From the NCBI RefSeq assembly GCF_020711255.1, contig NZ_JAJFAW010000007.1:1-64000 (forward strand): 64,000 bases of DNA. The letters are read 5' to 3'. Shown here piece after piece: positions 51,704 through 60,787 of the stretch. The position numbers were made by a program, and so were the translations under genes. The DNA is from Hymenobacter plasmatis (lineage in GTDB: Bacteria; Bacteroidota; Bacteroidia; Cytophagales; Hymenobacteraceae). Under the pieces are notes generated by a model that saw only the letters and a program-made list of their open reading frames with translations, ran no database searches and was not told the DNA's origin. Position 1 is the stretch's first letter; every line of letters starts with the position of its first letter.

Positions 51704-52888
51704 TTACTCTTCGATATTCTGGCTGCGCTCCTGAGTGGTGGTTTCCAAGAGCAAAAACCGGAACGGAGAGGTTTCTGCCGCGGAGTTGTAAATGGCCCGG
51801 TAGAAAAATGCCACCATCATCAGGGCAATGGCATAGCCCAATATTTCTTTTACCATACGCTGGGTGCGGCTATGGAAAAAGAAGAAGCACAGAAAGCTCA
51901 GGATGAGCACCCGGAAGTTGAGCAGGTAGTCGTTGGTCCGCGCCAGGATAAAGTTGTCGTACACCAGACGCTCGAGCAAAGCGCCCAAAAAGTAGAGGTT
52001 GTAGTACTTGTAGAAGTCGTATTGCTTGAAGTTCTCTTTTAGGTCCTGACTAAACCAGATGATGATGAAATCGAGAATGAAGAATAGGGCACGGGCTGTG
52101 CCGGCACCCACTTTGCCTTCGTCGCTAATCTCCTGCATGTAGTCGAGGTTGTCGACGTAGTACTCGTAGCCGGCCAGGGAAGCGAGCGGCCCGGCCACCT
52201 TGAGCACAAAAGCCAAAACGGCGGGCGCAAACGCCGTGACAAACAGCAGCAGGCCTATTTGCACGTAGCGGTTCTTAAACCAGTCCCAACGCAGTAGCGG
52301 AAAAAAGAGGGCCCCCACCAGAATGCTCTTATGGAAGCTGTAGCCAAACAACAGCCACAGCAGGGCCCAGCCATACTTTTTATCAAAAGCCAGATTCAGT
52401 GAATAGAAGAATACAAACCAGGCCAGGGTTTGCCGCATGATGTTCATGCTGCTGAACATCAAGAGGTACGTGAAAAAGAAGTATATGAACCAGGGAGAGA
52501 GGAAAGGAAACTTCGCTAATGATTTGAATAAGAATAGGATTTGAATAAACGCGATGATGATAAAGAGAAAGGCATAGTGGGCGTGCAGGTAGTTTAGAAA
52601 TTCGTTTAGCAGCCGGTAGCCAAATTCAATGTCCCGAGGGTACACCCCGGTTTCGCGGAGCTTCAGGTACCATTCTAGGTAGGCCTTGTAATCGATGCCC
52701 ACGTAGTAGCGGCACCCGATAATGAGGGAGTAGGCCGCAATGAGAAAAAGCAGGTTAGGGCCCCAGTAAGAGGGGAATGCTATGGGTTCTTCGTTCTCAT
52801 TCAGAACCGCCTGCACCGAGGGAAGGGCCAGCAGTATCATGAACCCCATCAGCAAAGTGTAGAAGATGTAGGTCCCGGGTTCGGTCAT
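51704..52888 (-). CDS. EpsG-family polysaccharide polymerase (Wzy)
   Basis: The 394-residue protein has about ten membrane helices and the EpsG pattern: an early RYYVGIDYKAYLEWY loop, ending DIEFGYRLLN, and repeated aromatic helices. EpsG/Wzy enzymes link lipid-borne repeat units in the periplasm. It is placed between flippase and sulfatase genes, as expected for a Wzx/Wzy-dependent pathway. The N-terminus MTEPGTYIFYTLL is unremarkable. Chain specificity is unknown. Confidence 0.85.
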   Translation of the reverse strand: MTEPGTYIFYTLLMGFMILLALPSVQAVLNENEEPIAFPSYWGPNLLFLIAAYSLIIGCRYYVGIDYKAYLEWYLKLRETGVYPRDIEFGYRLLNEFLNYLHAHYAFLFIIIAFIQILFLFKSLAKFPFLSPWFIYFFFTYLLMFSSMNIMRQTLAWFVFFYSLNLAFDKKYGWALLWLLFGYSFHKSILVGALFFPLLRWDWFKNRYVQIGLLLFVTAFAPAVLAFVLKVAGPLASLAGYEYYVDNLDYMQEISDEGKVGAGTARALFFILDFIIIWFSQDLKENFKQYDFYKYYNLYFLGALLERLVYDNFILARTNDYLLNFRVLILSFLCFFFFHSRTQRMVKEILGYAIALMMVAFFYRAIYNSAAETSPFRFLLLETTTQERSQNIEE

Positions 52889-52977
52889 GGATGGCGTCGG
52901 CAGTAGTCAAGTGGAAGATGTGGCGCCAGCACGCAATAGGAATAGCGGGCCGGTCCGGCCCAGGCTACGCCAGTGGG

Positions 52978-54453
52978 TTAGATGTTGACCGGGGTGCTGG
53001 CTGGAGCGGCCTTGGTGAGCAGCTTCCGGACCATCTGTACATCGTCCTGCGAATACACCCGTAGCAAATAGCCCACGGGGAGCAGCAGGAGTAGCATGGC
53101 GGCCCGTATGCCATAAGTGGAGTAGTAATTGTCGGCCGGTACGATGCCCGAAATCACGTACCAGGCCACCATCAGGCCCATGAAATAGAGCAGGGTGGTC
53201 GGGTAAAAGAAGAAGCGGATTTGCGGGTCTACCTTTTTGGCGGCCCAGGTGAAGAGTACGCGCTCGAACACGCAGGCCAGCAGCAGCCCAAAGGCAACGG
53301 AAACCGGCAGGTTGTGGAACCAGTTTGCATAAGCCAGCAGCAGCGTACACCCCACAATGGCACCGGCAAACAGGAGGGAAGTCCGGCGAAACTCTTTCAG
53401 GCGGTTGTTGGCAAAGAGGTAGTTCTGGTAAGGAATTGTGAGGGTTTTCGTATAGGCAAACAGCAACGAGAAAACCAGCACCGGATACGCCTGCATGTAA
53501 CGAGCGCCAAACACTAGGGTAATGAGCTCCTGACCGAACAGCACCGCCACCAGCACCGCCGGCAGGAAAATAATGGAGATAAAATGCTCATAGTTGGCGA
53601 GCTGCTCCATGGTTTTCTCGTGGTTGTTCTCCGAAATGTTTTTGGAAAACACCGACAGGAAAATGCCACCAACGCTCACCCCCAGCGTGAGCACTAGCAG
53701 CCCCAGCCGGTTGCCCACGTTGTAGTAGCCCAACTGCTCGGCCGGCACCCCGAAAATGCCGAGCAGCACCTTGTCGAAGCTGATGAGCAGGCCGTAGGCC
53801 ACGGTGGAAGTAGAAATGCTAAGCGAATAGCGGATGTAGCTCTTAACCACGGCAAAGGAGAACGTGCCAAACCGGGCACGTAGCAGCTGCACCAGTGGAT
53901 AAATCGAGCTCAGGCCGCAGGCGGCCATCATGTACCAGGCAATGCCAATTTCAGACTGCCCGAGCACCACGGCCACTATTTTTGCAATGTTGATGACTAT
54001 CTGGGCGTAGAAGTCCACCATATTGGCCTTTACGATGTTGAGCTTCGAGGTCTGGTCCGTTGTATACAGGTACAACGGCGTCATGAGGTAGTCCTGCAGA
54101 ATGAAAATGATAATAAGCGTTATCTGCAGCTCGGTGAACGTGCCCTGGTGGCTCATCTGGTTCCAAGCCACAAAGGCCAGCACCAGCAGGGAGGTGAGCA
54201 CATTATAAAAGACAAAAACCGCCAGGTAATTCTTCATCCCCACGCTCGGGTCGTCGTTGTACATCTTGAGGTGGGCACTGTTCACCGTGTGGGTAAACAC
54301 CGACTTGATAAGCACCTGGAAAGACATGGCTAGGCTGATGTTGCCCAGAATAGCAGGCCCGCCAATACGCGCAATGAAAACCGAGCTGAGAATGCCAAAG
54401 GCCATCGACACCAGACTGATGGCAAAGTTCTGGCTTAGCTTTTTTCCTAACAT
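52978..54453 (-). CDS. Wzx-type flippase (oligosaccharide flippase)
   Basis: The 491-residue protein belongs to the polysaccharide transporter part of the MOP superfamily: about 12 to 14 membrane helices, an N-terminal MLGKKLSQNFAISLVSMAFGILSSVFIAR typical of Wzx (quoted in part), and long loops with basic residues (MKNYLAVF, ENNHEKTMEQLANYEHF). It should move undecaprenyl-linked repeat units across the inner membrane. It lies 37 bp downstream of the Wzc gene and 89 bp before the EpsG gene in transcription order. Confidence 0.9.
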   Translation of the reverse strand: MLGKKLSQNFAISLVSMAFGILSSVFIARIGGPAILGNISLAMSFQVLIKSVFTHTVNSAHLKMYNDDPSVGMKNYLAVFVFYNVLTSLLVLAFVAWNQMSHQGTFTELQITLIIIFILQDYLMTPLYLYTTDQTSKLNIVKANMVDFYAQIVINIAKIVAVVLGQSEIGIAWYMMAACGLSSIYPLVQLLRARFGTFSFAVVKSYIRYSLSISTSTVAYGLLISFDKVLLGIFGVPAEQLGYYNVGNRLGLLVLTLGVSVGGIFLSVFSKNISENNHEKTMEQLANYEHFISIIFLPAVLVAVLFGQELITLVFGARYMQAYPVLVFSLLFAYTKTLTIPYQNYLFANNRLKEFRRTSLLFAGAIVGCTLLLAYANWFHNLPVSVAFGLLLACVFERVLFTWAAKKVDPQIRFFFYPTTLLYFMGLMVAWYVISGIVPADNYYSTYGIRAAMLLLLLPVGYLLRVYSQDDVQMVRKLLTKAAPASTPVNI

Positions 54454-54490
54454 TTGCCTCTGGTCTGTAAGATGATGACGCTAACTGATG

Positions 54491-56770
54491 CTACGAAAGG
54501 AAGCTGCTGTTTTCTCGCCGTGCGTCGTTGAGCACAACCACGGCCGGGCCCAGTTTTTGCTGGTTGGCCACGTCATGCAGCAGGTCCAGCCGGGCGCGGG
54601 GGGTTTGGTTGCAGCGCACCACCAGCAGGGTCGCATCAAGGTAGGGCGCTAGCGCAAACACGTCGGCCACCTGCCCAACCGGGGCTGAGTCCAGCAGCAC
54701 GTAATCAAACTGCTTGCGCAGCTCCCCAATCAGGCTGGCTACCCGCGGATGTAGCATTAGCTCGGCCGGGTCAGGCGGTAATTTCCCTGTCCCAATAAGC
54801 AACAGGTTGGGCGCAAACTCTGGCTTCTGCAATAGGTCACACACGGTCCGGCCTTCGCTGGCCAGGTAGTCGGTCACCCCTTCGGATTCGGGAAGGCCGG
54901 CTCCGGCAAGCACGCCTGGGTGGCGCATGTTGAAATCAACTACTACCACCCGCTTACCCGCTTGGCTCAGGCTGACGGCCAGGTTCAGGCAGACGAAGGT
55001 TTTACCGTCCTTTGCTGTGCTCGAGGTAACCAGAATTACCTGCAGGGGCTGGGTGCCCAGTACGAAGGGCAGGTTGCTCCGCAGAAAGCGAAACTGCTCG
55101 GCCACGGCCGGCCGCTGGACCGACGCCAGCGCCAGCAGCCCTTTGGCAGGGGCGTGGCCGATTTCACCCAATATTGGAGCCGACAGGGCTTGGGTCACGT
55201 CTTTGGGCTGTTGCACCGTATCGGAGAGAAAGTCCCGCAGGAACAGAAAGCCGAACGGCAGAACCAAACCCAGGACCAGCGCCAGCCCGTAGGCAACGGG
55301 CTTGTTGGGGTCCACTGGCGTTTTGCTGGCCAGAGCGGGGTCGATAACCCGGGTGTTAGACACGGTAGCCGCCAGCGACAGGGCCGACTCTTCCCGCTTT
55401 TGCAGCAGGTAGATGTACAGGTCACGCTTCACGCCGGCCTGGCGGTTAATGGCGTTCAACTCCCGCTCAATGTTGGGGATGCGGGTGGTGCGGGATTGAA
55501 AATCATTGGCTTTGGCCGCCAGTATGCCGCGGGTCACTTGCAGGCCGCCGCCAATAGAGCGCAGGTTTTCGAGCATGTTGAGCCGGAGGTTAGCCAATTG
55601 CTCGTTGATGTTCAAAATCAACGGGTTGGCAGGCTCGGCTACGCGCAACATGCGCTTGCGCTGCAGCTGCAGCTCGTTGAACTTACCCACCAGCTCCTGC
55701 AGGGCCGGGTCGTTCAGGCGCAGCGTACTGGGCACTAATTCAAACTGCGACTTTTGCTGCGACAGGTAGCGCTGCAGGGACTTGACGACATCCAGCTGAA
55801 TGTTCAGCTCGGAAAGCTGCTTGTTGTAGCCCGTGCTTTCCTCCAGGTACGCGGAAGCCTCCGAGCGAACATCGGTAACCTGGTTCTGGCGTTTGAATTG
55901 CTCCACCTCCTTCTCCGTTTCGGAAAGCTCCGAAATGAGGGTGCGCAGTCGTTCGTCAATAAAGGATATAGTATTGGTGGCGAGGAGATTACGGTCTTCC
56001 TTGCTTTCCTTGTTGTACACCTCGATGAGGGTGTTCAAAATGTCGATTCCTTTTTCCGGTACCGGATGCGTCAGGCTGACGGTTAGCACGTTGGCCTTCT
56101 TGTTATTCTGGGCTACCGTCAGGTCTTTGTTGTAGCCGGTGGTTAGGTCCTGGATGTTTTGCAGTACCACATGTACGGGTTGGGCAAAGGGCTGCGTAGC
56201 CGCGGGATTTAGCTCAACGGTGAAGGTGCCGTAGGGCCGCACCACGAGCTGCCCAAAGGCGTAGGTGGTGCGCGGGGCGTTGGCTTCTTCCAGCGAAAAC
56301 CGCTTGTTGTCAACCGGGTACAGGGTCAGGTCTTTTTTGCCGGGCAGGGCCTGGAGTTGCTTGACGCGCAGGCGCAACGGCACCTGGCTGCCGTAAACTT
56401 CTTGCTTCTTGAGAAACCCGTCGACGTAGTAGCTGGCCTGCAGCGAGAGCTCCGTGAGCACCCGTTGCATCAAGGTGACCGACTTCAACGATTCTATCTC
56501 GTTTTCCAGCGTCGTCGACCGGTTGAACACGTCCAGGTCCTGGAAGGCGGCGTTGCCGGACTGGTAATTTGGCCCTTTGTCGACGTCCCGTATCAGCAGC
56601 ACGCTGCTGACCAGGTATCGGGGCGTGGCATATTTTAAGTAAGCAAAAGCCAGGCCCAGGCACAAAGTAAGGCTGGCCCCAAACACGTACCAGTACCGCC
56701 AGTATTTGCGGAAGTAGCGCTTGAAATCGTTTTTATCGGACTGGGAGTAAATGATTTCTCGCTCCGCCAT
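54491..56770 (-). CDS. Wzc-like chain-length/co-polymerase protein with BY-kinase domain
   Basis: The 759-residue protein has an N-terminal Wzz domain between two membrane helices (about 33-50 and 490-515), a long coiled-coil periplasmic part (about 250-420) and a cytoplasmic ATPase domain. The Walker A' is SSTAKDGKTF, Walker B type motifs are VVVVDFNMRHPG and FDYVLLDSAPVG. The C-terminal end (NDARRENSSFLS) lacks the tyrosine cluster that Wzc-type kinases autophosphorylate. Polymer length control is likely, but classical tyrosine autophosphorylation is not. It is encoded 12 bp after the export protein gene. Confidence 0.9.
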   Translation of the reverse strand: MAEREIIYSQSDKNDFKRYFRKYWRYWYVFGASLTLCLGLAFAYLKYATPRYLVSSVLLIRDVDKGPNYQSGNAAFQDLDVFNRSTTLENEIESLKSVTLMQRVLTELSLQASYYVDGFLKKQEVYGSQVPLRLRVKQLQALPGKKDLTLYPVDNKRFSLEEANAPRTTYAFGQLVVRPYGTFTVELNPAATQPFAQPVHVVLQNIQDLTTGYNKDLTVAQNNKKANVLTVSLTHPVPEKGIDILNTLIEVYNKESKEDRNLLATNTISFIDERLRTLISELSETEKEVEQFKRQNQVTDVRSEASAYLEESTGYNKQLSELNIQLDVVKSLQRYLSQQKSQFELVPSTLRLNDPALQELVGKFNELQLQRKRMLRVAEPANPLILNINEQLANLRLNMLENLRSIGGGLQVTRGILAAKANDFQSRTTRIPNIERELNAINRQAGVKRDLYIYLLQKREESALSLAATVSNTRVIDPALASKTPVDPNKPVAYGLALVLGLVLPFGFLFLRDFLSDTVQQPKDVTQALSAPILGEIGHAPAKGLLALASVQRPAVAEQFRFLRSNLPFVLGTQPLQVILVTSSTAKDGKTFVCLNLAVSLSQAGKRVVVVDFNMRHPGVLAGAGLPESEGVTDYLASEGRTVCDLLQKPEFAPNLLLIGTGKLPPDPAELMLHPRVASLIGELRKQFDYVLLDSAPVGQVADVFALAPYLDATLLVVRCNQTPRARLDLLHDVANQQKLGPAVVVLNDARRENSSFLS

Positions 56771-56782
56771 ACGGGTTGGGTC

Positions 56783-57589
56783 TTAAAGTAACCGTAAGGA
56801 AATGAGGGTGTAGCCCAACGTGGATATCACGGCGCCCCAAATGGCGATATACCGGTTGTTGGGATTGGTTTGAGCCACTTTGGTCCGGTTATCCGGCTCA
56901 ACATACACAATGTCGTTTTGCTGCAGGTAGAAGAACGGCGAGTCAAAAAAGCTCTTGGAGTGCAGGTTGAGCCGGGTGGTGACCCGTTCGCCGCCTTGCT
57001 CCCGGATAATGAGCACATTTTCTCGCTTGCCAAACTCGGTCATGTCGCCGGCCAGGGCCAGGGCTTCCAGCACGTTCACGCTCTCGTTGGGGACGATGAA
57101 AGAAGCAGGCTTGTGCACTTCGCCCATCACCGTCACCCGGAAATTGACCACGCGGATGTCCACAATGGGAGCTTTGATATACTTCTTTATTGCGGTGGTC
57201 ATGGTTTGCATGGCCTCCTCCCGGGTGAGGCCCGCGAGCTTTACCCGGCCGATAACCGAATAGATGATGTTGCCATTTTGGTCAACCACGTAGCCTTCGT
57301 CTTGGCGTTTGTTGGTCACGGCGTTGTTCACCGTGTTCGCATCCGTGGTGTTGGCACTGCTGGTGGCGGAGAGCACGCCGTTATTGAACAGGACACTGGC
57401 TTCTGGACTTAGGCTACTGACCCGGATGGTCAGCAAGTCGCCGGGCTGAATGCGAAAAGCGGGTTTGTTCAGAATTTGGTCTTTGGTCGCTGCCGTTCCC
57501 TTCAGGTCATCAAGATAAACCAGGTTCCGGCTTGAACTACAGGCGCCAAGGATAAATATTGAGACCGCAATAAAGAGGGCAATTCCCAT
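56783..57589 (-). CDS. Wza-like polysaccharide export lipoprotein
   Basis: The 268-residue protein starts with a lipoprotein signal (MGIALFIAVSIFILGAC, lipobox LGAC) and has a Poly_export domain (KPAFRIQPGDLLTIRVSSLSPEAS) followed by a SLBB domain (VTVMGEVHKPASFIVPNESVNVLEALALAGDMTEFG; quoted in part) and a C-terminal membrane segment (AIWGAVISTLGYTLISLRL). It forms the outer-membrane exit path with the Wzc protein. The start is placed at the signal peptide; the frame extends 18 codons further. It is the first gene of the main operon. Confidence 0.92.
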   Translation of the reverse strand: MGIALFIAVSIFILGACSSSRNLVYLDDLKGTAATKDQILNKPAFRIQPGDLLTIRVSSLSPEASVLFNNGVLSATSSANTTDANTVNNAVTNKRQDEGYVVDQNGNIIYSVIGRVKLAGLTREEAMQTMTTAIKKYIKAPIVDIRVVNFRVTVMGEVHKPASFIVPNESVNVLEALALAGDMTEFGKRENVLIIREQGGERVTTRLNLHSKSFFDSPFFYLQQNDIVYVEPDNRTKVAQTNPNNRYIAIWGAVISTLGYTLISLRLL

Positions 57590-58162
57590 TCGCCGCGAAA
57601 TAGAAATAATTACCAAGGCTTTTCCATTTTGGAGGCGTGTCACTACTTAAGGTGAAAGAGTGTTCTAGGGAAAGTACGCAGACTTCAGTTAAAAAAAGTT
57701 GCAGGGTGTATATTCTTAGCTGCCTCAATATTAGCCCTTGGACTTCTCAGACAAACCCTAATGCCTTTCGAGATGACTGCACCCGGTTTCCGATTACCAA
57801 GGAAGCTAGCAGCAAATGCCGACCTTTCTTGGGCTTGCTTTCCTCCTTAATGATGCCCGTTTTGGTACAACTAACTGACAATTGGCTAAACAGGTAGCTT
57901 AGATAAAAGGAAAGACCAAGTAACTCAAACGTAGGACCCTCTAATAGGACGAAGGTAAGGGCAATTAGTGTTCTAAACCCTTTGCCAGGGCTACCATCTC
58001 TACTCACCGCTCATAGATTTGCCTGAACTACGACCTTTTGTGTAAAAACACGTTTTATCGAGCTAGATAATGAGCAGGGGCTAACTGGGAGCGGACTCCT
58101 GATAGGAGAGCAGTTGCCTGCAAGTGGCAATGGTGGAAAAATTCTTTCCGTCCTGGCAAGTC
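57590..58162. other. Leader region of the exopolysaccharide operon
   Basis: About 570 bp without a convincing gene, rather AT-rich, with no UpxY-like antiterminator gene. The operon promoter and any long leader should lie here on the minus strand. An 86-codon open frame at 57747-58007 (minus) has no recognisable domain and is probably chance. Confidence 0.45.
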
Positions 58163-58690
58163 CTATTTCCCCTCACGGAATTCCCGGAGCTGCCGCTGTA
58201 TTTTTCTCAATTCCAACCGCGTGCTTACCAGCCTTGCTAGGGTTTCTAAAATCAATAACTTATGGTCGGAAAGTTGGCGTGGCCGTTTATCAGCCAGGGC
58301 CAACGCTCCGAGGGCGTACCCATCAGCATCGACAATGGGCATGCCCGCGTAATACACAATGCGCGTTGCGCCAGTTGTTAAGGGATTGTCGTGAAAGCGT
58401 TCGTCGTAGCGAGCGTCTTGCACTTCCATAAGCTGGTCGGGATGCAGGATGGCAAAGGCACAAAAGGAATATTCCCGAGGTGCTTCCTTCAATGCCAGCC
58501 CGTGGCTAGCTTTAAACCATTCACGCTTTTCGTCCACAAGTGCCAAAAAGGCCACTGGGGCACCGCTCATCTCCACGGCCTGCTGGATTATTCCTTCGAA
58601 CCACTCCTCTCGTGGTGTTTCCATGATGTCGCATGCTGCCAGTGCATGCAGCCGAGTAGTCTCGTTGGTCGGCAGTGGAGCAGGTATCAT
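58163..58690 (-). CDS. GAF-domain protein (copy 3)
   Basis: The 175-residue protein starts MIPAPLPTNETTRLHALAAC, matching the MIAPGLPANEPDRLRSLAE start of copies 1 and 2, and holds the same GAF pattern (FCAFAILHPDQL, DARYDERFHDNPLTT, YYAGMPIVDADGYALGALAL). The tail is shorter. The longer frame from 58816 would add an N-terminal hydrophobic segment that the paralogues lack. It lies upstream of the exopolysaccharide operon, with copies 1 and 2 downstream of it, so the three genes bracket the locus. Confidence 0.82.
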   Translation of the reverse strand: MIPAPLPTNETTRLHALAACDIMETPREEWFEGIIQQAVEMSGAPVAFLALVDEKREWFKASHGLALKEAPREYSFCAFAILHPDQLMEVQDARYDERFHDNPLTTGATRIVYYAGMPIVDADGYALGALALADKRPRQLSDHKLLILETLARLVSTRLELRKIQRQLREFREGK

Positions 58691-59095
58691 GCTTCGCAGA
58701 AGATATGGATTCATGCCAAACAAGAGGGCGAAGGCACTGAGCATGCCTGCTAGAAGCCAGAGTCTACTTGTAGAGCTATGCTGCCTCGTCGCTGGTGTAG
58801 GCTTTAATGCCTTCATGAGGATTACCCGATTTCAGAGTGCAGAGATGCTTGCACGCTGACTTTTTAGTAGTTATTCGGTTAAATTCAGTAGTTCATGCAG
58901 CCCGGAAAGCAAGTTTTCCTATCTGAGTTCGACCGGTGCTGCACTGGTTAATCTGTCGTATTGTTTGGCAGTACCCAGGGTTCAAATTATTATGTTTACG
59001 GGTGTTCTGTAGCCACAACTTGCGGAAGAAATTGCTTTCGGTGGGCGACGAAGCAGCGGATTCTCTGACAATGATTCGCCAATCAAGAAACACCA
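58691..59095. other. Intergenic region left of the island 2 right-end genes
   Basis: The 400 bp between the third GAF gene and the terminator of the phage-type genes holds no gene I can support. Short open frames on both strands give no domain. Confidence 0.4.
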
Positions 59096-59130
59096 AAAAG
59101 CCCACCAGCAAAAAGCGAGTGGGCTTGTTT
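59096..59130 (-). terminator. Terminator of the right-end phage-type operon
   Basis: AAAAGCCCAC and GTGGGCTTGTTT form a stem of about ten pairs. On the minus strand a T5 run follows. It lies 40 bp past the stop of the gene at 59170. Confidence 0.75.
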
Positions 59131-59169
59131 AGGAGAAGAACGAATCCAGTTTAGGCAGGTGCTGCCCGG

Positions 59170-59880
59170 CTACACGTCGATGCCATACGAGCCTTCGGTG
59201 AAGAGGCCCGTGGCCGTGCGGCCATCGGCCAGGTGCACAGTAAAGGGCTGGCCGGCGTACCGGTCGGCAAACGTCACCTTGGCAGTCATCGGGTCCTCCA
59301 CGTACACGAACAGGTACATCTCCACCGGCGTCGAGCTGCCGCTATAGAGCGGGGCAAAGTCCAGGCTCACGCCCGGCGCCGATTCAATAGTGATGCCCGC
59401 CACCGTTCCGTTCGGGCCGGCCAGCGTCACCTGCTCCGCTACCGTCCCGTCCACCACGGGCGCCGGCTCCGGGGCCGGGGCCGGCTCAATGACCACCGGC
59501 GGGCCCACTACGACCGGGGGCACGTCCACCACTTCCCCAAACAGGGTCTCCGCGGCCAGCACCGCGCCGCCGTTGCCGTCCACCATGGCGTTAAAGAGCT
59601 GCACTTCCTCGCCCGGCGTGCTGGCAGCCATGCTCGTGCTGAGCAAGCCGGGCAGGCCGGCCGTGCGCAGGTCGTGCACCAGCAGCGTTTCGGTCGAGAC
59701 GTCCACGCCGTAGAGTAGGTTAATCCGGTCCACGCGCGCTTTGGCGTCGGCCGCGCCGATTAGGGCCGCGCCGAGGGCCGTCGCGTATTTGCGCACCCGG
59801 CCGTCGTAGCGGGCGCGCAGCTTGAGCGCCGTTTTCAGGCGCTTGTCCGCTTGTTTTTGATAGGCAGTTTTGGAAGCCAT
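59170..59880 (-). CDS. Hypothetical protein of a Bacteroidetes mobile-element family
   Basis: The 236-residue protein has a basic, helical N-terminal part (DKRLKTALKLRARYDGRVRKYATALGAALIGAADAKARVDRINLLYGV; quoted in part as KTALKLRARYDGRVRKY), a Val/Pro/Ala-rich linker (about 125-150) and a C-terminal beta-rich domain (VTLAGPNGTVAGITIESAPGV to VHLADGRTATGLFTEGSYGIDV). It could be a virion or surface component. It forms an operon with the gene upstream at 59983-60729. No function is known to me. Confidence 0.55.
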   Translation of the reverse strand: MASKTAYQKQADKRLKTALKLRARYDGRVRKYATALGAALIGAADAKARVDRINLLYGVDVSTETLLVHDLRTAGLPGLLSTSMAASTPGEEVQLFNAMVDGNGGAVLAAETLFGEVVDVPPVVVGPPVVIEPAPAPEPAPVVDGTVAEQVTLAGPNGTVAGITIESAPGVSLDFAPLYSGSSTPVEMYLFVYVEDPMTAKVTFADRYAGQPFTVHLADGRTATGLFTEGSYGIDV

Positions 59881-59982
59881 CCGAAAGAGTGAATTAGAAG
59901 TAAAACCAAGAGAAACCGGGGCTCGGCCCCACCCAAACGGCCGGCGCCAGTCGGCGCCGGCCGCATACCCTAGCCGCCTGCC

Positions 59983-60729
59983 TTACGCCACGTAGGCGAT
60001 GGCCAGCGGGTTGGTGGCGTTGTTGTTGAGCGGGTAGAGCTTGCCGTTCAGCTGCTGGTAGAAATTCACGCCCAGCACGGCCATCACCACGTCGTCGGCC
60101 GTCGGGGCCGTGGGCAGCGTGGCCACCAGCGCCTGGTCGGCCATCGGGGCCGCCGTAACCGCCTGCGTGCCGAACGGGGCGGCCACCGTTCCGGCCTCGT
60201 AGGTGCCGGTTTCAAAGTTCATCGTGGCCACCCCGTAGAGCAGCTCGAAGTGCGTGGCGCCCTGCGGCGCCACCAGGTCGGTGGCCGGGTTCAGGCGGGG
60301 CACCGTCAGCGTCACGTCCGCACCGGCAGTGGCCACCGCAAACGGAAAGAACAGGCTCTGGCCCAGGCCGGCGCCGCTGTTGAAGTCGAAGCCGAGCAGC
60401 CCGCCGACGTTGTCCTTGTCCACCACCCGCTCGCCGCGGTCGTTGGTTTCGTCCAGGCCCACGATTTGGCGCACGCGCTGCGTGAGCCGGCTCACCATCC
60501 GAGCGTCCGAGGCCGTGGCGATGAGCGAGCGGAAGGCCGAGCGGATGAGCTTGCCGCCGGTGGCCGCGCGGCCGAATTCCGACGCGTTTTCCCGGGTACG
60601 GGCCAGCGAGGCGGCCGAGGCGAACGCGGCTTTGTTGGAGGCCGGTTTCTGACGAACCGTGCCGTTTTTGGCGAAGACAAGGCCGCCCACCGTGCCTTGC
60701 AACCCCAGGATGCCATTTTGAGAGGCCAT
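59983..60729 (-). CDS. Hypothetical protein of a Bacteroidetes mobile-element family (GTVGGLVF type)
   Basis: The 248-residue protein starts MASQNGILGLQGTVGGLVFA, then KNGTVRQKP and a conserved-looking TRENASEFGRAATGGKLIRSAFR block, then a beta-rich C-terminus. I have seen this opening pattern (a strand GxxGxLxF, later TRENxxEFGxAxxxGKxxR) in proteins of unknown function found in Bacteroidetes phage-like islands; I cannot cite a named family. A structural role is a guess from size and position at the island end. It starts 103 bp upstream of the next gene in the operon. Confidence 0.55.
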   Translation of the reverse strand: MASQNGILGLQGTVGGLVFAKNGTVRQKPASNKAAFASAASLARTRENASEFGRAATGGKLIRSAFRSLIATASDARMVSRLTQRVRQIVGLDETNDRGERVVDKDNVGGLLGFDFNSGAGLGQSLFFPFAVATAGADVTLTVPRLNPATDLVAPQGATHFELLYGVATMNFETGTYEAGTVAAPFGTQAVTAAPMADQALVATLPTAPTADDVVMAVLGVNFYQQLNGKLYPLNNNATNPLAIAYVA

Positions 60730-60787
60730 GAGAAGAGGGAATAAAAGTGAGAGAAAGAACCCGGCTGCTTGCACGTATGCGGCCTCG

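Noticed and set aside
57747..58007. 86-codon minus-strand frame in the exopolysaccharide leader
   Set aside because: There is no domain, no start context, and it lies in an AT-rich leader. I keep it as non-coding.
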